From assembly GCF_932526225.1 (NCBI RefSeq), contig NC_064038.1, forward strand, positions 2,358,001-2,422,000: a stretch of DNA of 64,000 bases, read 5' to 3'. The position numbers were made by a program, and so were the translations under genes. Below the pieces are notes generated by a model. That model was not told the DNA's origin and ran no database searches. It saw nothing but the letters and a program-made list of their open reading frames with translations. Below, piece by piece: positions 59,901-64,000 of the stretch. This DNA comes from Nematostella vectensis. Its lineage: Eukaryota; Cnidaria; Anthozoa; Actiniaria; Edwardsiidae. Numbering within the stretch: position 1 is the first letter of the stretch; the number at the start of each line of letters is the position of its first letter.

Positions 59901-60474
59901 GTCCAGGTAGAGTATCCTATCACCATCAGACATGTTGTCCAGACATGTTGTTTCCCCTTAGTGGAACCAATTATTTTCCAAGCCCCCCTTTTGGGAGGTT
60001 AAACATGTTCAGAGCCCCTCCCAAATATCTCTTCCTTACCCTTCCTCAGGGTATTTGATAAACACTCCTTAATACCTTCCTCACATATTCTTGCTCTCTC
60101 ATGTTGGTGTTATCCATCCCTGACTTTTTTCTCTTTATTTTCAGTTTCTTCTCGTCAACTTCCCCACGATCTTTACTCTCTTCATGGTCGTCCTCATCTT
60201 TGGCATATTCCTGACTCTATTCACCATATTTCATTTCTATCTTCTGCTCACAAACCAAACCACAAATGAACTCTTCAAGAGATTCAAGGCACCAAAAGGC
60301 CCAAGAAATAAGCCAAGGGGGACACCACTTACGAGTAAAGAAAATTCGAGATTGCGACAAAAAGTTAAGAAAAATACATCGTCTGTTGAGACAGAGCAGA
60401 CCCCGGATGTACCTTACCATAGTACTCCTTATTCCAAAGGCATGTGGAAAAATGTCGCTGAGATATTTTCTTAA
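56928..60474 (+). CDS. ZDHHC4: Palmitoyltransferase ZDHHC4 (363 aa)
   Basis: Five exons: 56928-57056, 57341-57435, 58416-58708, 59230-59474, 60145-60474; 1092 nt with matched phases. DHHC enzymes transfer palmitate to cytosolic Cys residues of proteins at ER, Golgi or plasma membrane. The Cys-rich domain begins CPTCELDKPARSKHC (158-172), continues CKACINRFDHHC with the active DHHC at 183-186, and WVNNCIGANN; a TTxE-type motif (TTNE) is at 293-296 after the last membrane segment. Four membrane segments fit the usual topology. Assignment to ZDHHC4 rests on the MDFL start, the overall length (human about 344 aa), and TNQTTNE after TM4. A 36-bp array with in-frame copies of the exon 4 end and donor fills the start of intron 4, so exon 4 could be longer in some transcripts. 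Poly(A) signal candidate AATAAA at 60700. Confidence 0.92.
59439..59940 (+). repeat. 36-bp array duplicating ZDHHC4 exon 4 end and donor
   Basis: The exon 4 end 'taccctatcaccatcagaca' + 'tgttgtccag' followed by gtaaag/gtagag is repeated about 13 more times. Every copy carries CAG|GTAAAG, CAG|GTAGAG or CAG|GTACAG. The period is divisible by three and the frame has no stop until 60000, so it reads as a 12-residue repeat V(K/E/Q)YPITIRHVVQ. Confidence 0.95.
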
Positions 60475-61294
60475 AATTAGGTATTGTTATACTTTAGGCT
60501 TGAAGGACAATTGACAACCTTTATATGACTTATATACAAGAAATCATGTAAGAAAAGGGGACCGGACTGAATATGCAATGAAGCGCCCGCGAGAATTTAA
60601 TTAAAGGACTCAATGTGACCTTTAATTTGTGCAAAAGTTGAGGACAAACGAACCAAAGGTTGAAGCGCGAAAAATCTAGGAAAACAAGCTAAAGAAAATA
60701 ATAAACCTGGCGAATTAAAATTTCCTGGCAGGTTTTCCGTAAAAGCTCAACAGGTTGGCAAATTTATTATCCAGGTCGGAGGAATTATTCCATTTTTTAA
60801 TGTCTGTTTTCGTCCAGGGGAAATTTTCATACCAGAGTCAAATTGTACCAGGGAAGGAAATACTCTACCAAGGAGAGGTGGAATGTGAATGTAATGTGAA
60901 TGGGAATCTTCTATACGTAAGTATGATGCTTTAAAGAAAATAAGTTTGTGGGGATGTGAGAGTAAACAGGGCGTTTGTGAACATTATACTTGCAATTATG
61001 TTCCCTTTTTTTCGTGGTCAAATTGAAATTCAGGAGAGTCTCAGTACAATAAATGACACAAAGCCTTACCATGGTACACGGATCGTTGTAGGTGACAATC
61101 AACCTAAATTTATTTATTATTGCATATGTTGGTCTATTTGACTACTCTCAAAAACAAAACGTGTTTTGTTTATCAAACAAGGTCTATTTCTGAGACAAGC
61201 AAATTCAAGGGAGAGCTGTTAAAATAACAGGGGAATGTTGAAGGAAAAACAATTATCTGATTAAAAAACTACTGTAGATTCCTTTGCACGAAGA
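60475..61294. other. Region downstream of ZDHHC4; no gene seen
   Basis: The ZDHHC4 3' UTR probably ends near the AATAAA at 60700-60705. The rest is AT-rich without a recognised gene or repeat. Confidence 0.4.
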
Positions 61295-63790
61295 TAATAA
61301 CAAACATAATTTTGATTGTTATTTAGGAGGAACGAGACGAGTTCTACAACATACTATGAAAAGTATGTATTACTCATCTAAATTATACAAGTAAAAAATT
61401 CTATTTAAAAAAATACTGTAAGTAATTAGGTAAATCCTAAAACATGTATAACATGTACAACACACTAAAAACTCCATGGCTATTGACTGTTTTCTACTCA
61501 CATGTTTTTACAGTATATACAATTTCATTCTGGTACATCTTGTGGTCACTGTGCCATCTTCAGGGCTACACCCAAAGCACCTGTGCACCCCATCCACCTA
61601 AGGGTGTCGGCTGCACAGGTGTTCCTGATGAAGGAGGGTAAGGAGGGCAGGAAAAGGTTCTGCGACACCTTGCTTTTATGGACCCCTATGATTCCGAGTT
61701 GAGTGTGGCCCCTGTAGATGTTGACAGGTCAACCTCACAGCCACATGAAAGAAATGCCTAATATCTTATGCTTTACAGTGAGTGTTTTGCAGTCAAGTTG
61801 GTTTCTGTTAGTGGGTAAAAATTATTATAAATAATTGTAATCATGACTATGGTCACACTGTACATATAGAACTGTAAATGAATAGAAAAAAAGTATATAT
61901 TTCCAGTCAAACTACAGAATTGCATGATAACCTTGAAAGTATTGAATAAAAGACTGCAAAACCAACATCTTTTGTACTAGTTGCTTAGTTGGTTGAATTG
62001 ACCACGGGCAATTTTAAGCTGAATTCCTCCTTCCCCCACTCCCCCACCCCAGAAAAAAAATTATAAAAGAAAACTAAAACTAAAACAAAACCAACAGAGA
62101 CCCCCTCCAGCTATTTTCTCTTATTTTTTTGACAGCTATTTAAAGGGGCAGTGCCATGGTAAGTGCTTTCAATAGCTCTCTGAACCTGACACAATGAAAT
62201 TTAGTAAACTCTAATACTGACTTATGAGCTTTTGGTACATGTGGGGGACTTAAATTCAAAGAAAATGACCACAAACTGTCAATAAACATAGTTTCTATAA
62301 AATATTGCTTTCAATAAAATATTGCATATTATTTTAACAAGGTATTGACAGCTTTTAAAAAGTTCAACTATTTGTAGGCGATTAAAAGCCTACAATAAAC
62401 ACTGACATGCGCAGTACCATGACGCTGTCCCTTTAAGTCTTTCATTGCCATAACGCCCTGAGACGCCTGTAAAATATAGGCCCAACTCCAAAACGTCAAA
62501 AATGCAAACTAAACATCACCAGACCCGGATACTCATAGATTCATCCAAGGCATAGACGACCTGCAAAAGCGCATCTAAGCAATGTAATAGAATTGACTCT
62601 TTTGTCAAAATATCAACCTTAATTGCTGACCAATTCGTAATAAAATGCTTAAACTTAGAAACATTTCTTACCAAAAAAGACACAAAATTCCGAACTACAA
62701 ATAGAGACAAGCAAACACAGATCAAGTCACTAAAAGATACCTTTATTACGCTCCGTCAGGTCCCATTTTACAGCAATCAGTCACAATAATCAATGCTAGA
62801 ACCTCCATTAGAAGCGAGTCACCATTGTTAGCCTATTTTGCATGCCTGCACTGCATCATGGGAGTCTTGGAAACACCTTGACAGACAGGCGGGCAATCTC
62901 CTCCAACAGAATCATAACAGTTTTTTTTTATAAGTCTCATTGCCCCGAAGCCAAACAAAACATTTCCAGGTCCAAGGAACCCAGAATAAGCCTGAAAACA
63001 ATTTTCAGTCAACGGTAGCTTAGCTTAACTGGTAGTGTTGGACTTGAAATAGGGGGGGGGGGGGGGAGGTTTCTGTTTTCAGTCTGTTTTTCTTACAATG
63101 TTGCTCAAAAGTAACCAGGAGTGAAAGGGTTGAGGTGAAATACAGCTATACTTAGTCAGGGTAGACAGTATTGCGGATTTTTTCGATATTCTATGCGATT
63201 TTACAAACCTCTCCCCCTTACGTCTTTCATTGCATTTTTTATTTTTTTTTTAATGAATATTTAGGCCGGTGAATAGCTTAATAAGCTCTACAAAGAAAAA
63301 TAGAATCGCCAAATCGCACTTTTTTTATTTCTATTTATTTTTGCTTTTTGCATGATATTAAAAAAACGGTTCCTAAAAAAAACGTTTTTCTTTCTTCGCT
63401 TGTTTGATGTCCTGTACACGATAAAAGACAATGCGCCCGTGCGTTACGATGCCACGCGCCGACATAGCGAGCCCCCAAGGGACTCAAGACGCCCAAATAG
63501 ACCTGTATTTTTTTTCACCCTCTATCTCAGCGAGCTGTGCGTGGCGTAACCGTATTACAGGCCTGGGATCCTGGTTATTGTCCTCCCCATTAATGCGCGG
63601 GTCGGAATACCTTGCAAGAGTGTTGTACAGCATATTCGCCGGAAATATCGGTGCTTGGGGCCTTCGGGTTCTTTACAGCCTTCCGTAAAAGCCTTGTGCT
63701 GCCATACCGATTGGGTAATCCGTATGTATGGTTTCCGTTTTGTTTTTCAGGTCGGGTTCGATCCCATACCAATGGCATTTTTTTCTTTTT
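61295..63790. repeat. First copy of a ~2.5-kb direct duplication
   Basis: 61295-61502 (from 'taataacaaacataatttt' through 'gactgttttctactcacatg') is repeated almost perfectly at 63791-64000, where the window ends, giving a period of 2496 bp. The rest of the unit cannot be compared because the second copy runs off the window. No gene was recognised inside; short frames lack domains. It ends with copy 2 of the 3'-B-box element (63515-63790). Confidence 0.75.
63515..63790 (+). repeat. Dispersed element with a 3' B box, copy 2
   Basis: See the copy at 56150-56430. This copy ends 'gggttcgatcccataccaat' followed by 'ggcatttttttc', and the duplicated sequence starts directly after its T run. Confidence 0.7.
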
Positions 63791-64000
63791 TAATAACAAA
63801 CATAATTTTGATTGTTATTTAGGAGGAACGAGACGAGTTCTACAACATACTATGAAAAGTATGTATTACTCATCTAAATTATACAAGTAAAAAAATCTAT
63901 TTAAAAAAATACTGTAAGTAATTAGGTAAATCCTAAAACATGTATAACATGTACAACACACTAAAAACTCCATGGCTATTGACTGTTTTCTACTCACATG
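63791..64000. repeat. Second copy of the ~2.5-kb duplication, cut by window end
   Basis: Near-identical to 61295-61502; one visible difference is the length of an A run (gtaaaaaatt against gtaaaaaaat). Confidence 0.8.

Noticed and set aside
59399-59933. Minus-strand frames of ~175 residues (MSDGDRVLYLDN repeats)
   Set aside because: Antisense shadow of the 36-bp ZDHHC4 array.
61444-61702. Short frames around 61.4-61.7 kb as a gene
   Set aside because: Under 70 residues, no domain, and part of the duplicated AT-rich segment.
63003-63045. A-box-like TAGCTTAACTGGTAG as a tRNA or SINE head
   Set aside because: No B box follows (a poly-G run interrupts), so the evidence is too thin to annotate.

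Overview
The window looks like nuclear DNA of an early-branching animal, most likely an anthozoan cnidarian (sea anemone or coral). This is inference from several things: genes split by GT-AG introns, animal protein families (ZDHHC4, a synaptotagmin-like protein, a secreted WAP plus ShKT peptide), a eukaryotic-type UDP-galactopyranose mutase, tRNA-derived SINEs, MITEs, CCCTAA-type interstitial repeats and a very high load of minisatellites. No species is proven. Almost all long open frames in the window are tandem repeats, not genes.

Layout. (1) 2195-37044, plus strand: one large gene for an unidentified coiled-coil protein. I could chain 33 coding exons with matching splice phases to 3762 nt (1253 aa). 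Its introns carry most of the tandem arrays. (2) 21676-23922, plus strand, nested in intron 17: an intronless 748-aa protein joining a membrane anchor, a UDP-galactopyranose mutase domain and a C-terminal DUF3431 domain. (3) 14941-15922: a broken integrase of a retroelement or Ginger/KRBA2-like element, inside intron 13. (4) 38450-45736, minus strand, convergent with gene 1: a 372-aa synaptotagmin-like protein in four exons, with a 4-kb minisatellite in intron 2. (5) 46.2-51.4 kb: gene-free and built from a MITE containing a SINE, a 2.1-kb 28-bp satellite, a foldback element and a second SINE. (6) 52171-55129, minus strand: a 110-aa secreted WAP-ShKT peptide in three exons. (7) 56928-60474, plus strand: ZDHHC4, a palmitoyltransferase, in five exons. 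(8) 60.5-64 kb: no gene recognised; a direct duplication with a period of about 2.5 kb runs off the window end.

The most unusual pattern is that at least six, and probably eight, of the tandem arrays start exactly at a 5' splice site, and their repeat units carry copies of the exon-intron junction (for example after coiled-coil exons 26 and 32, both large synaptotagmin-like introns, and ZDHHC4 exon 4). In ZDHHC4 the unit is 36 bp, stays in frame and has no stop, so a shift of the splice donor would insert multiples of 12 residues into a lumenal loop. No functional link between neighbouring genes is evident; the nested mutase gene and the ZDHHC4 array are the features most worth experimental follow-up.
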